In this document: positions 43,969 through 55,689 of the stretch, one piece after another
How positions within the stretch are numbered: position 1 is the first letter of the stretch
Layout: every line of letters begins with the position of its first letter
Origin: Adenophora triphylla var. japonica
Taxonomy: Eukaryota; Streptophyta; Magnoliopsida; Asterales; Campanulaceae
NCBI GenBank assembly: GCA_022495995.1
Contig: JAFEMH010000163.1
Coordinates: forward strand, 1 to 64,000
Length of the DNA stretch: 64,000 nt
Direction: 5' to 3'
The notes under the pieces: generated by a model
The model's database searches: none
What the model saw: the letters and a program-made list of their open reading frames with translations, nothing else
Told to the model about the DNA's origin: nothing
Made by a program: the position numbers and the translations under genes

Positions 43969-45565
43969 AATCCTTTGTGGACGGATTTGCCGGATACAAT
44001 CATATCAAGATGTCCGAAGAAGATCAGGACAAGACTGCTTTCACCACTCTGTGGGGGATATACTGTTACACGGTCATGTCATTTGGTTTAAAGAATACTG
44101 GGGCTACATATCAACGGGCTGCAACTGCCCTCTTCCATAACATGATCCACAAAGAAATCGAAGTGTACGTCAACGACATGATCATCCACTCCAAAGGATC
44201 AGACATGCAGCACATGACAGATTTGAGAAAGTTCTTTAACTGACTCAGAAAACACTCCATGGGATTGAACCCTGCAAAGTGCACCTTCGGCTTCAAGCGA
44301 GGCAAAGTACTGGGGTACATGGTTATAGAAAGAGGCATCGAAGCAGATCCCAAGAAAATCAAGGCCATCATCGACATGAAGCCACCGCAGACACTGACAG
44401 AAGTGAAAAGTTTTATGGGGAGACTTCAATACATCAGCCGCTTCATCAACTAGTTGACATTTCTCTGTGAGCCAATGTTCAAGCTAATGAAGAAAAATGT
44501 TGACATCAAATGGGACTCCGAATGCCAAACAGCCTTCGAGAAAATCATGACATACTTGGTGAATCCCCCAATCCTGTGCCCGCCACATGAAGATAAGCCA
44601 CTCCTCCTGTACCTGACAGTGACTGACACGTCAATTGGGGCTATGCTAGCACAAGAACAGAAAGATTCTAGAGTTGAGCATGCAATCTACTTCGTGAGCC
44701 TAAAGCTTTAGGGAAGTGATCCTGGTCTCCAAGATGGACCCCGTCAGATATCTCTTCGACAAGCCATCTCTATCAATGAGATTAGCCAAGTGGTCATTCT
44801 TCTTGGCTGAATTCGACATCAAGTACATGACCAGAAAATCAATAAAGGTTCGAGTAATGGCAGATCAACTTGCAGACTTCCCAAGCAGTGAACTCAAGGG
44901 TCCTGATCTGAAGTTTCCAGATGACGGAATCTTCTCACTCAACAGCGTAAACCGCTGGCAACTCTTCTTTGATGGGGCAGCCAACAAGAAGGGAAATGGT
45001 ATTGGAATGGTCTTGGTTGATCCTAAAGACGAGCACACTCCCATAGCCATCAAACTGAATTTTGAAGCAACCAACAATGCAGCAGAATATGAAGCTTGCA
45101 CAGCCGGCCTAGAAGCCGCTCTTGAACGCAACATAACAGAACTGGAAGTATACGGAGACTCAGCATTGATCATCAATCAAGTATCCAACAAATGGAAGAC
45201 AATAGATTCTGACCTCCAGAAGTACCATACGTACAAGGGGAGCTCATTGCTCAGTTAAAGGACATCTCTTTCCAATACTTGCCAAGAGACAGGAACCGCT
45301 TCGCAGATGCCCTGGCAACCCTAGCATCTCTTGTTGAAATTCCCGAAGGGAAATCAATAAAACCCCTCAAATCTACCAGTACCTCCAAAAATGGAGAAGC
45401 TTCCTTCACAAATGAAGATGGAAAATACAAAGAAGGGATCAAAGCCAAAAATAAGATGGCTCTAAAATGCCTGGCATCCCATTTCGTCATTCTAGAGGGT
45501 ATGTTATACAAGAAGCGCCACCAAGGACCACTCCTCCGGTGTGTAAATAAAGAAAATCCAGCGAG
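43969..45565 (+). pseudogene. Ogre RT, RNase H and second (archaeal-type) RNase H
   Basis: RT begins abruptly at FVDGFAGYNHIKMSEEDQDK: the fingers region with the VDYRDLNKA-type motif is missing between 43968 and this point. The catalytic box reads YVND (44166-44177) in place of YVDD. Stops follow at 44241-44243 and 44451-44453. The first RNase H is internally deleted between YFVSLKL (44708) and SKMDPVRYLFDKPSL. The second RNase H is well preserved: LFFDGAANKKGNGIGMVLV, NNAAEYEACTAGLEAAL, VYGDSALIINQ; a small lesion near 45235 shifts the frame before ADALATLASL. Two RNase H domains in a row are characteristic of the Tat lineage. Confidence 0.88.
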
Positions 45566-45568
45566 CTG

Positions 45569-46636
45569 ATGAACGAAGTTCACAACGGAACCTGCGGTCC
45601 GCACATGAACGCCAGAGCATTGACACAGATCATCCTCCGTATGGGTTACTGCTGGGTATCAATGGAAACAGACTGCATCCAGTTCGTCAGAAGCTATGAC
45701 AAATGTCAACGACTCTCCAACCTCAACCACATTCTTCCTCACGAGCTCTACTGCATAACTACACCATGGCCTTTCGCCACATGGGGAATTGATGTCATCG
45801 GCAAAATTACTCCACCAGGGAGCAATGGTTACGAGTTCATATTAGTCGCAGTCGACTACTTCACCAAATGGGTAGAAGCCAGATCATACAAAGTATATAA
45901 TTCCAAGAAGGTGGCCGAGTTCATCAAAGAGAACATCATGTGCAGATACGGGGTGCCCAACGAGATCATATCCGACAATGGGACCCATTTTGAAGGAGAT
46001 TGTGACCAACTGTTAACCGAGTTCAGAGTTACACGCCACAAGTCTTCTCCCTACAGACCACAGACTAATGGTGCAGTAGAGGCAACAAACAAGACTCTTG
46101 CAAGAATAATAAAAAAGATGGCCGTCAGAGGTCGGGATTGGCCCGAAAAGCTATATCTAGCCCTTTGGGGATATATAACATCAGTCAAAACCGCCACAGG
46201 GGAGACTCCTTTCACACTCACAAACGGAATGGAAGAGATGTTACCAGTTGAATTGGAAATTCCATCCCTCCGAGTCCTCTTGGAAAATGGAATCAATGAA
46301 GTTGAATGGCTCCAAAGCCGTCACGACGAACTACCTCTACTCGACGAGCGAAGATTGAAAGCCATGGAACATACTCGTGCCTACCAAAGCAGAATGGCCC
46401 GAGCATTTGATAAGAAAGTCAAGATCCGAGACATCAGAGAAGGCGACTTGGTGCTTAAGGAAAAGCCTCCTACATAGACCAATCCCCTCAGAAAGTGGGA
46501 ACCTACCTGGATAGGCCCGTTAGTGGTACAAAGAATCTTCTTCGGAGGAGCCATGAAGTTAGCAGATTTAGACGGGAACCCTTTTCTCAGCCCAGTAAAC
46601 GGAAGCAAGCTCCGCAAATACTTAGTCCATTTGTAA
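45569..46636 (+). pseudogene. Ogre integrase
   Basis: The N-terminal zinc segment has EVHNGTCGPH and METDCIQFVRSYDKC (HHCC). Catalytic residues: Asp at 45791 (GIDVIG), Asp at 45974 (SDNGTHF) and Glu at 46079 (NGAVEATN). The D-D distance is 60 intervening residues, but the D-E distance is 34 rather than the usual 35, suggesting a lost codon. The C-terminal GDLVLKEKPPT is followed by TAG (46475-46477); the same frame then continues KWEPTWIGPLVVQRIFFGGA to a natural stop at 46634-46636. Right after it comes the AAAAGGGGAACGTAGGCAGC motif typical of the pol end in this lineage. Confidence 0.9.
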
Positions 46637-46890
46637 AAGGGGAACGTAGGCAGCCATCATTGGTTCGGTCTCAAAAACAAATAAAATTTCAAATACAACA
46701 CCAATCGCTTGTGTTTCGAAAAACTCTTAAATTTAACCTACAAATTCATTACAGTTAAAACAATCTTTGATGAGTTCAAGCACGGTCTATTCTTGACTCT
46801 CTACACACTAGCAAAACAACAATAAAACACTTAATCAACTTAATGTGTCTGCAATGACAGTGGGTGGATATTTCGAATAGCAAGGTCAGC

Positions 46891-48393
46891 CTAGTAACTC
46901 GTACTCAGTCCTTCACCTTTCCTCCCCTTCCCTTTTCCACGACAGGTATTCTTTGCCTTCACAGGAAATATCCCCGTAGTCCTTCTACCTGGCTCTGGGA
47001 CCCTTCCCGATGCCTCTGTCAAACCTGTGGCCACCAATGCAGCCCTTTCCCTAGCTCTATCACGAGCTACCTCTCTTCGAGTCGCCATATCCGTGCTCTG
47101 ATCGGCCATCCGACTAGCATTGGCCTCATATAGTCAGCCATATCATCCCCAGTACTATCCTGAGGGTTAGCCATCGCTTCGTCCCTCCTCAAAGTCGAGA
47201 TGTCACCGCGGTCAAGGCCCAATAGCTCACTTCGTCTCCACAGAAGAGCCATTTGTGTCTCCCCTATACACTCCTCGTACAAGTTCAAATATCAAGTGGA
47301 CAGAACAGTGCCCCCTCTCCGGTGAAAGAGAACCCTGGCAGGAAAAGATGCATATTGACATAACTGCATGAAAAGCAATAATGTCGAAGGATCATCCATG
47401 AAGAGTGATCCCACCTCAAAGGTAGCGGCATCACTCATGCCCGTCAACGGAATCTGCACCCGCCTAAACTGCTGCAGCACCAAAGATGGAATATAGAAAG
47501 AAGACTGGGACAGCCCCCGGAACTCTGACAATGAAGAGACCCTCCTGAACGGTCCGACAAGTCTGCAACTTCCAGTGAGGAACCCACCATCGCAGACGAT
47601 GTGTGCGGAGTTTGGCTATCCAAAGCTCCAAGTCAGCCTGACTGCCTCCTATCACCAAGGGTCGCCGAGAGAAAGACCAAGGATCACATGTCGCTGGTAC
47701 CTCGAGCATCACTTGCAATCGCTCCATCAACCGCAAAGTAACCATAGCAGGACTTCCTCCTCACATGTATCGGCTACCGGTCGCCATCCAACCTATGCCA
47801 AGGAATGTCTCGCCCAAGATCAAGGGTACGATATCTCCTCCGCTTCGGTACTGCCTCACCATGTCCAGAACACTGTGGTGGCACACCCCTAAGGACGTGA
47901 ATGTGAACAGAGTAGCAATCACGCACAGAGCAAAAGCGTCCCATGCAGCAACGCTCCCATCAACACCGGAAAACCTATCGAGCAGCCTCGAAATGTCAAC
48001 ATGATCAGTATTCGGTATCAGCATCCCGTACGCTTCTTCAGCAGAAATGCAAAGCAGGGACATCAACTTCTCAATGGTGGTCATGCCACCCGTCAAAGGA
48101 AGAACAATCTGTTCCACCTCAGGTCCTCTAAGGATAGCCCAAAAATCCTCAAGCCTGGGCATAATCTCGTTATATGAGAAGTTGTACACGTGCCTCCTTT
48201 CATCCCAGAAATGAGCCGCAACTCTCAGAAGGTCCTAATCCGGCGCAAGCTCCTTCAAAGCCCAAACCCCCTTCATCCTATAACAACCCTCGAAAAACTC
48301 CTTGTTTTGCCTCATGTGGTGCCGTACCCATGTCTTGAACCTCTCCAAAAATCGCTCTTGCATTTGAGACGACAATCTTGGAAACGTGGCCAT
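46891..48393 (-). pseudogene. Antisense DUF7745-like gene, copy 2
   Basis: Start MATFPRLSSQMQERF at 48393. One nonsense codon (TAG for tryptophan near 48236) interrupts WALKELAPD-DLLRVAAHFWD, then VYNFSYNEIMPRLEDFWAIL and the domain continue to ATGSRYM, with a frame change near 47760. The part deleted in copy 1 is present here (TCDPWSFSRRPLVIG). The end carries the same basic low-complexity tail (GKGKGRKGEGLSTSY). Together the two copies show a protein of about 500 residues. DUF7745 is a plant domain of unknown function; nuclear or retroelement role not established. Confidence 0.72.
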
Positions 48394-48923
48394 GGAAAAC
48401 AAAGGAAACTTCAAGTATTTGAGAGAGAAACATAATTCAGCTTCAAAAACAAGCGTGAGACTTCTAAATCTGCAGAAACTGGACTGCAATTTAAACAAGT
48501 CGAAGTTGAAATACGGGTCGGCCGGCCTGTCTTTCAGGTTGACCCAGTCAAACCTGCAGCCTTGCTGCACCAATGTCCCTCAACATTTCCAAAGAAAACC
48601 CTATTCATGCCTTGCTAAAATTGCCAACCCGTGATCAATTCACTTATTGCAAATACCACATCCACCCCGGGCTCGTGCAACAGTGCAATTAATAAATAAC
48701 AGTGCATATAGCTATAAATTTTGCCTGCTCAAATTTTATTATTCAATGCATTTCATGTTATTATTTATTTTTGATCAACCTACTTGCTTATCTTCCAAGA
48801 ATAAGTAATAAGTAATCATAATAAATACTCAAGTGTATAAAAGTTCTCCCCAAGGGCCTTTTAAGTACAAAACAATATCTGTTACAGGCAGTGCACACAA
48901 TTGTCTAAAAGATATCAGTAGGA
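48394..48923. other. Intergenic region between the two antisense genes, copy 2
   Basis: Includes GGCCGGCC at 48520-48527, about 130 bases upstream of the DUF7745-like start, and AT-rich sequence with ATAAATAA words. It matches 28315-28884. No gene is seen. Confidence 0.5.
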
Positions 48924-51557
48924 CTACTTAGAGTTCGGCTCATCTTTCGAGCACTCAGCATACTGCCCCGCATCAGCAGGATCCGTGGTGGACTGGTAAT
49001 CAATAAACTCATCAAAGCCAGAGTACGAGAAGTGACGGCCCCGTGCCTGCGCTCCTGAAGACTCCCCATGCTCGAATCCCGAGTATGAAGAATGGCGAGC
49101 CCCAAATCCAACAGTCTCACCGGAGAACTGGCTAAAGCCCTGCCCAGCATCTATACCACCAACCGCGAAAGCAAATGAGTCTCTCGCAATAGACGGCCAG
49201 GAAGGCATCGGCTCATGAACAGCCGTACTCCTCTGAGAACTGCATCACAGGAAGTTAACAAGCCCCTGGAGAAACCAGTCATCCCATCCAGACGTCTGAC
49301 AGCCTGATCGTAGGTGCAGCCAGAAACCTGAAAACTAGGAAAGCCATCAAAAGACAGAAAGTACAGCACAGATGCAACATTTGCAGAATGCTACTACAAG
49401 TACAGAAAAGCAACAAGATACTCACCGAAGCACTGGGTTCAACTCTGTTTGAGGCCTCGCCTGCTCCGGGATAGGAATCGTCAACCGCCTGTGAGAACCA
49501 CCAACTCCCTCGAATGCCAAGCGAGTGCGGGGGAGCGGATAATCTCTGGGATGCACAGGGTCCTCACCCTCTCTGGCCATCACCTGTGGGCTCCTCAGCC
49601 TCACCCTCCGAAAGATGTCATAGTCAGCATCCTCAATGATGTTATCAACATGAGGCACTCCCTACCTGTACCGCTGCAACTCCTCCCCATCTATGGACAT
49701 AGGAAACAACATGTAAAGAGGCGGATCCCTCGGAACCAAGGGACCAGATCCCAGAGCATACTGCAAGACACCCTCTCGCCAAGATACAAGACGTCATAGT
49801 GAGGCCCCACTAGCAGCTTCCGCTGACTTGTCATCTCCCTAGTAGCATGCACAACAGCCTGATCAAACCGGCTCCACCAAGTCAAGTTGATCCGCGGCGA
49901 AAAGTCTCGGTCCAGATCCAAAGACACCTCCTTATAAGTCACACGGGTACTCTCCCTTGACTTCACCGGCTTCCTAGCCGCCTTCTGCCAAGTCAGCATG
50001 GCAAGAAACAAAGGAGCATACGCCTTCCTGATAGTCCACCGATGCAGGTGAAACACCTCAAAACACCACACCTGTAAAACGCCAGGAAAGTTATGTCAGC
50101 TACAAAACAGATACAAACAAGTACAAGCGAGACAAGGAAGATAAAAAAAGAAGGAGACTCACATCTAGCACAAACTGAATGAAATAGAATGAGTTGTCCC
50201 CCCCCCTCCGAGAATACCTGTCTAAGGCGAAGAAAAGCTCGGCCAGACCAGCTTCTCCCCAGGCAAACCCTTTCACGGCCTTCAGATCAATCAAGGAGCC
50301 AAGCAAAGCAAACTGACACATCATGTCAGCATTGGGAAAAAGGGTTGCTGATAGAGCAAACCACAAAAATCCCCTAGCCAAACAATCAGCTGTCATCCTC
50401 TCGGAGCCTGCCAGATACTCATCTATCCCTCTCCTAAAATGTTCCTCCATCGGCCCGTACCGAATACCAAGGCCACTAGCATCCGTGATGTCAAAACCAA
50501 GCAGTACCGAATACTCTATTGGATTGCCTCGGAATGACAACCCGGTAATCGCAGCAAAGTCCGTGGGAGTCACTGATGCCTCCCCCCACCTAAAGTGAAA
50601 CGTGTGGGTCGTGTCCCACCAATACTCGCTCAAAGCGACATGGAGCACCTTAACCCTCTCTGTCGAAGCCACCACAGCCACCGCGCTGATGAAGCCTCCC
50701 TAAAATATTTCCGTCCCAGTCAGAGTATTAAATGGTTCAAGTTTCAAAATCCCGTTCATTAACGGTTCATTTCCCTAAAATATTTCCGTCCCAGTCGGAG
50801 TATTAATGGTTCAAGTTTCAAAATCCCGTTTCATTAACGGTTTTTTTCCCTAAAATATTTCCGTTCCAGTCGAAGTATTAACGGTTCGAAATCCCAAAAC
50901 ATGCAAGTCATTTTGAAAAACCCGTCGAACCCAGAACTTTCAAAACATTTCGAAAAACCCGTCAAACTCGAAACTTTCAAAACATTTCGAAAAATCCGTC
51001 AAACCCAGAACTTTCAAAACCATGTTGAAAAAGAAAAACCCGTCAAACCCGGAACTTTCAAGTCATTTCGAAAAACTCATCAAACCCGGAACTTTCAAAA
51101 TCATGTTGAAAAACCCGTCAAACCCGGAACTTTCAAACACTTTCAAAATTACTCCGTCCCAAATTAAACTCACTTTAATTTTGGAAAACACCCCTAGACA
51201 AGGAATTTTCTACCAAAATTTCTACGCTGTCTACCCATAACGTCAATTGCACTAAGCTAAAGTCAATTTTTGACAAAAGGGCATCGCAAGGTCAAAAGCC
51301 CCAAAACGGGCACCAAGAACCCTAACTCAATTCAAATCAAAATTCCAAAATTTCAAGAATGCAAATTCTAAATTCAAAGGAATTTAGAGGATGCTTACCT
51401 TCCTCGCTATCCCTTCCTTGGATTTTTGGCTATCCCGAGCTTTGTAAAACTCGATCGGATCTATAGGAAGAGTGGTCGTTCGCACCGTCCTCCTAAGCCT
51501 CTTCCTCTCGTTGTCGGTCCTTCTATGTCGACCCATCTGCCCCAATCTTGCTTCCAT
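48924..51557 (-). pseudogene. Antisense plant mobile-domain gene, copy 2, exon 2 start deleted
   Basis: Exon 1 is intact: 51557-51399, 53 codons from MEARLGQMGRHRR to KEGIARK, donor GTAAGC, phase 0. Exon 2 lacks its start and splice acceptor, because a deletion joins minisatellite to coding sequence at about 50700. It keeps SEYWWDTTHTFHFRWGEASV, TPTDFAAITGLSFRGN and the donor GTGAGT after 50163. Exon 3 is 50071-49426 (acceptor TTTTACAG) with a frameshift near 49750 and a 2-nt loss near 49449. Exon 4 is 49327-48924 (acceptor GTTTTCAG) with frame changes. Exon 2 here preserves the PMD core better than copy 1, while exon 1 shows the ancestral reading frame. Confidence 0.75.
50697..51150. repeat. 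Minisatellites in the antisense intron, copy 2
   Basis: Two to three 74-bp units of the CCCTAAAATATTTCCGTCCC type (50697-50890), then about six units of the 36-37 bp AAAACCCGTCAAACCC type (50915-51150). Unit order and sequence match copy 1, with different unit numbers. Confidence 0.85.
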
Positions 51558-51760
51558 AGCAAGAATCTTTCAAGATTTCAACCTAAGATCGAAGAAAAAT
51601 TACGAATTTTTCTCTCTTTTCTCTCTTTCTCTCGGCAGAAACTCACAATTTTCTCTCTTTCTCTATAATGACCGGCGACTTCTTTTAATTTGGCCAAATT
51701 GAGTAAGAGGCCGTCCGGCCTCTTTTACGTGATGGGCCATTTTGGCCCAAATGCCAATTC
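51558..51760 (-). promoter_or_regulatory. Upstream region of the antisense PMD gene, copy 2
   Basis: Minus-strand GA-rich leader (AGAGAGAAA words at 51610-51665) and the inverted repeat GAGGCC-GTCC-GGCCTC at 51705-51720, about 150 bases before the start codon. The same type of repeat is in the LTR U3. Promoter function is inferred from position. Confidence 0.45.
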
Positions 51761-51799
51761 AGCCCCTCACCTCATCTTTCCAAATTTGACACTTTTCCT

Positions 51800-53055
51800 C
51801 AAAAAGTTAAAAATTCCCCAGTTAGACATTTCTAACGCCCCTCTCCCGAGGTTAAATCCCAGTTAGAAATTTCTAATGCCCCTCTCCCGATGTTAAATTC
51901 CAGTTAAACATTTCTAATGCCCCTCTCCCGAGGTTAAATTCTAGTTAGACATTCTAACACCCCTCTCCCGAGGTTAAATACCAGTTAGATATTTCTAACG
52001 CCCATCTCCAGAGGTTAAATCCCAGTTAGAAAATTCTAACGCCCCTCTCAAGAGGTTAAATTTCAGTTAGACATTTCTAGCGCCCCTCTCCGGAGGTTAA
52101 ATTCCGTCCGTCAATCGTAAGCCCAACCATCCTATCTCAGCGGCAATCAGTGTAAGCCCGCACAACAATCCCTCTTCGGCCGTCATAGTAAGTCCGAGTA
52201 TCTTTTTCCCCAGCAGGTGAACAATCACTTACCCGGCAGTCATCGTAAGCCCGACCATCTCATTTCAATGGCAATCAATGTAAGCCCGCACAACAATCCC
52301 TCTTCGGCCGCCGTCGTAAGCCCGAACATTTCTCCCCAGTAGGATCCTAAGACACTCGTTCTAAAGGAACATCAATCAATCTCCTAGTTCCTAACTAACG
52401 TTGTTAGAACTCGGGATGCTTTTCCGCAGCAATGTGTCATTCTCTCCCGAGATCACATTTCGTTCCTAACCCCGTTGTTGGAACGTCAATCTTCCATGTG
52501 GTTAAAAACGCCAGTTTAACACAACCATTCCCATCATCTCCACCGTATCCCCAGCAGACAAAGCCTGGCCGTTATCATAAGTCCAGCACTCAAGGCACGA
52601 ACGTCTTTATCTCAGGTTAGAACGCATTCGAACAGTTTCCTGTAGGTTCAGACGCCTTCGAACAGTCTCTCTCAGGTTAGAACGCCTCCGAACAGTCTCT
52701 CGTAGTTTCAGACGCCTCCGAACAGTCTTTCTCATGTTAGAACGCCTCCGAACAGTCTCCCGTAGGTTCAGATGCCTCCAAACAGTCTCTCTTAGGTTAG
52801 AACTCCTCCGAATAGTCTCCCGTGGGTTCAAATGCCTCTGTACAGTCTTTCTCAGGTTAGAATGCCTCTGAACAGTTTCCCATAGGTTCAGACGCCTCCA
52901 AACAGTCTCTCTTAGGTTAGAACGCCTCCGAATAGTCTCCCGTAGGTTCAAACACCTCAAAACAGTCTCACTCAGGTTAGAACGCCTTCGAATAGTCTCC
53001 CTCAGGTATAGATGCCTTCAAATAGTCTCACTCAGGTTTAGACACCTTCAAATCA
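51800..53055. repeat. Tandem repeats of the Ogre 3' region, copy 2
   Basis: Three blocks as in copy 1: about seven 40-45 bp units with AGGTTAAATTCCAGTTAG (51815-52100), GTAAGCCCG-containing long units (52105-52340), and about 15 units of 30 bp with AGGTTAGAACGCCTCCGAAC (52600-53055). The minus strand of the last block is open for 117 codons only because of its period. Confidence 0.86.
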
Positions 53056-53697
53056 GTCTCAACCAGGACGAACTCCTCCTAATCATTCCCCCACAGGTCG
53101 AGGCCCCTACGAAATGCCCTCGCACCCATGAACTACGATCGGCTTGATTCCCGCTCGGGATACGTAGGAATCCTTTCGCTAAAGGGTCCAGCTATTTGGC
53201 TGCTCAGGTCTCTCCAATAAGTCATCCCCCGATTTGGATCCTTATCTTTTTCAATGACCCCACTTCCTTCGAAAGTGATGTCGCTGAGGGGCTATTGTAA
53301 GTACCCAAATCCGGATCGTTACAATCCGTTAAAAGTTAACAGGAATTCGTTAACTGGCCCTTTCCAAGTTAATCGGAATCCGTTAACTCCCCCTTTTCGA
53401 GTCAACGAGGCTTCCCAGGACTGCCCCGTGCATCCAAATTTCAAAGTGTACTCAACACACATTATCACACATAAAAGTACCACTTTCCTCGAAATACACA
53501 ATTTTTGGGACTTTCCGGGGCTGTTTCGGACAATTTCTCGGACAGTTATTTAGAAAACAGTCAAAATCGAGATTAACGGGACAAAAAACCTATCTTGGTG
53601 ACTCACAGGGACACGTGGCACACACGCACAGCTTCCCAAATCAATATCAATCAGATTCGAGGGTGAAAAGACCAAAATACCTCTGAAATTGAAGGTT

Positions 53698-53805
53698 AGG
53701 CCATCCGGCCTGTTCTTCATGAAAAACCAGAATCCTCAACCAAGCCCAGCAATTTCCAAAATACCTCAAAAGTCCCTCAAATTGAAGTTTAGACCGGATG
53801 GCCTG
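53698..53805. promoter_or_regulatory. Paired U3 inverted-repeat words, LTR-B
   Basis: AGGCC-ATCC-GGCCT at 53698-53711 and AGACC-GGAT-GGCCT at 53791-53804, the second with inverted loop. Both stand in the frame AAATTGAAG ... TGTTCTTCA, about 115 and 20 bases upstream of the TATA box. Confidence 0.6.
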
Positions 53806-53823
53806 TTCTTCAAATTTAACCCC

Positions 53824-53832
53824 TATAAATAC
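53824..53832 (+). promoter_or_regulatory. TATA box of LTR-B
   Basis: CCCCTATAAATACAGCC, same context as in LTR-A. Expected start site about 30 bases downstream, just after the pyrimidine-rich CCCCTCCCCTTC. Confidence 0.75.
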
Positions 53833-54239
53833 AGCCCCTCCCCTTCAGTAAAAAGGAGGAAAAATATTAATCCTTGTCAAAAACCTCACGGTTCCAGCCA
53901 ACCAAACACCTCCCTAAGCCCCAGAAATGCCTCGATTTACGTGAAAACCACGTTCTCCAACCAAACACGAGCCAAACTTTCGAAACACATTCCAAACACC
54001 AAATTGTATCCCGTATATGTCCTCCCGAGCCAAAGAGTCAATACCTAGCAATTGGTAACACTCTCTCTCTCTATACTCCGTTTCGTCTCTATTAACGCAT
54101 CATACGCTACTTTCGATCCGGTCGAAATTTTCAATATGCAAACGTAACGCCGTCTACGAGACTTGATACGTTTTAGTCCCTAATCATCTTCTCTCCCGTA
54201 AGAGAAGTAATTTCGGGTTAAAATGGCATTCAAGTCCCG

Positions 54240-54900
54240 TTTCTTACTTTTCTATCATTTGCCGTTCGGATCGTTCGATCCGTTGATTCGCATTTTTACC
54301 GTCCGAACCGTTTGGTTCATGATTATCATTTACAAGTCCGGATCGTTTGATCCATCGATATTGATATTTACTTTACGCACCTTTACAAATCCGAGTCGTT
54401 TGGCTCATCGATCGCATTTTTACCGTCCGGATCGTTCGATCCGTTGATATTGCATTTCAATATTGTCATTTACAAGTCCAAGCCGTTTGGTTTGTTGATA
54501 GTATTTACTTATAAATGTCCGAGTCACAAAATGACTCGTTGATCGCATCTCATTTACTACCATTTTTCATAAAATTGGTAACATCGTAATGCCCGGTTCA
54601 AAACCGAAAGTTCGTCATACGAACTCCTTTTCAAAACCCCTCAAAATCGATGTTTGTCATTCAAACGCTCATTTTTGACTCAAAATAGACGTTTGTCATT
54701 CAAACGCTCATTTCCGACTCAAAATCGACATTTGTCATTCAAACGCTCATTTCCAACTCAAAATCAACGTTTGTCATGCAAACGCTCTTTTCAAACTCAA
54801 AATCGGCGTTTGTCATTCAAATGCTCTTTTTACCAAAATCAACGTTTGTCATTCAAACCAAGATTAAAGCTTGTCATTCAAGCTCATTTTCAAAAGCAAC
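54240..54900. repeat. Hairpin ladder of LTR-B
   Basis: Perfect or near-perfect mini-hairpins: CGGATC-GTTC-GATCCG (54267-54282 and 54428-54443), GAACC-GTTT-GGTTC (54305-54318), GGATC-GTTT-GATCC (54340-54353), CAAGCC-GTTT-GGTTTG (near 54479, one G.T pair), CGAGTCA-CAAAA-TGACTCG (54520-54538), AGTTCG-TCATA-CGAACT (near 54609), several GTTTG-TCATT-CAAAC (54650-54860) and AGCTTG-TCATT-CAAGCT (54868-54884). Confidence 0.92.
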
Positions 54901-55168
54901 ACGAACACACACACACGCACACTTTTCGAGAAAGGTAGAAAGACTAGTCATATGAGGCGTTTTGGGTGATCTGAATATACTCTTCCCGAAATGTAACGTG
55001 ACCTCCGAACCTAACAATCTCTGTTCAAAAAGCCATTTCCTAAGTTTTGGCTACCAATCAAAACGACATCCTTTCCAAAAAGCCTTTTCCTAAGTTTTGG
55101 CTACCAATCAAAACGACCTCCATCAAACCAATCTTTTTCAAAGTTTAGGCTCATAATACAAAACGGCG

Positions 55169-55178
55169 TGGCGACTCC
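55169..55178 (+). other. Primer-binding site after LTR-B
   Basis: TGGCGACTCC, eight bases after the LTR end and intact, unlike the one after LTR-A. Its presence shows that LTR-B is followed by an internal region, not by host DNA. Confidence 0.8.
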
Positions 55179-55689
55179 TCTCTTTTCAGCGAGGTCCCAA
55201 GTGCGAAAGCCGCTCGCGGCGTTCCCCGCGCGCGATCTGGGTAATTTCAGTGTGTAAGGAGAGGAATTTATTTGTAAATCCAACCTCCTCTCCATGGCCC
55301 CTCGGCCCCTTTGATGACGTCCTAGCCTCAATAATTCCGCCATGATAACAATCTAGCAATTTGGGAAGATTTTCTCGAGAAAATGAGGCTCGAAAATGGG
55401 ATTTTCTTCTCTTTCTCTCTTCTCCCTCGGATGGAAATGGAAGAATGGGGTGGAATGGCGTGATGTAAATCTGAATCTGTTTAAAAAACATCAGATTTGC
55501 ATAAGAGTCCGTACGGACCTCTTTGCAAATGCAAGATGTGTCCGCACGGATCACTTTGCAGCCCCAAGCAATTCCCTCTTTTGCCCTTACAAACTTTGCC
55601 CTTGGCTGTCCAAAAGCCATTTCCAGCAGAATTCGTACAAATTGGTCCCTAAACCAACGAATCCTTTTCACTGTCCGTCATCGTAAGCC

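Larger units (their letters stand above)
33703..55160 (+). mobile_element. Ogre/Tat element copy 2 with both LTRs, about 21.5 kb
   Basis: LTR-A, PBS (36383), leader, gag, protease 1, unknown protein, a 216-codon frame, protease 2, RT, RNase H, archaeal-type second RNase H, integrase, two antisense genes, minisatellites, purine tract and LTR-B. The size and the double RNase H are hallmarks of the Tat/Ogre lineage. Every gene is broken. No target-site duplication can be expected, because both LTR outer borders continue into other internal element sequence. Confidence 0.9.
53296..55160 (+). repeat. LTR-B of the Ogre array
   Basis: TGTAAGTACCC after CTGAGGGGCTAT, ending AATACA. It matches LTR-A throughout. 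U3 has two inverted-repeat words (53698-53711 and near 53791-53805), the TATA box is at 53824, and the hairpin ladder occupies 54240-54900 with fewer GTTTGTCATTCAAAC units than LTR-A. It is followed by eight spacer bases and a PBS, so it is also a 5' LTR. Confidence 0.92.

Noticed and set aside
43881..44243. 120-codon frame starting before RT as an intact RT gene
   Set aside because: It lacks the fingers region, has YVND in the catalytic box and ends at a stop inside the thumb; it is a fragment of the broken pol.
52607..52960. 117-codon minus-strand frame with NLRETVRRR repeats
   Set aside because: By-product of the 30-bp minisatellite; the homologous block in copy 1 does not keep it open.
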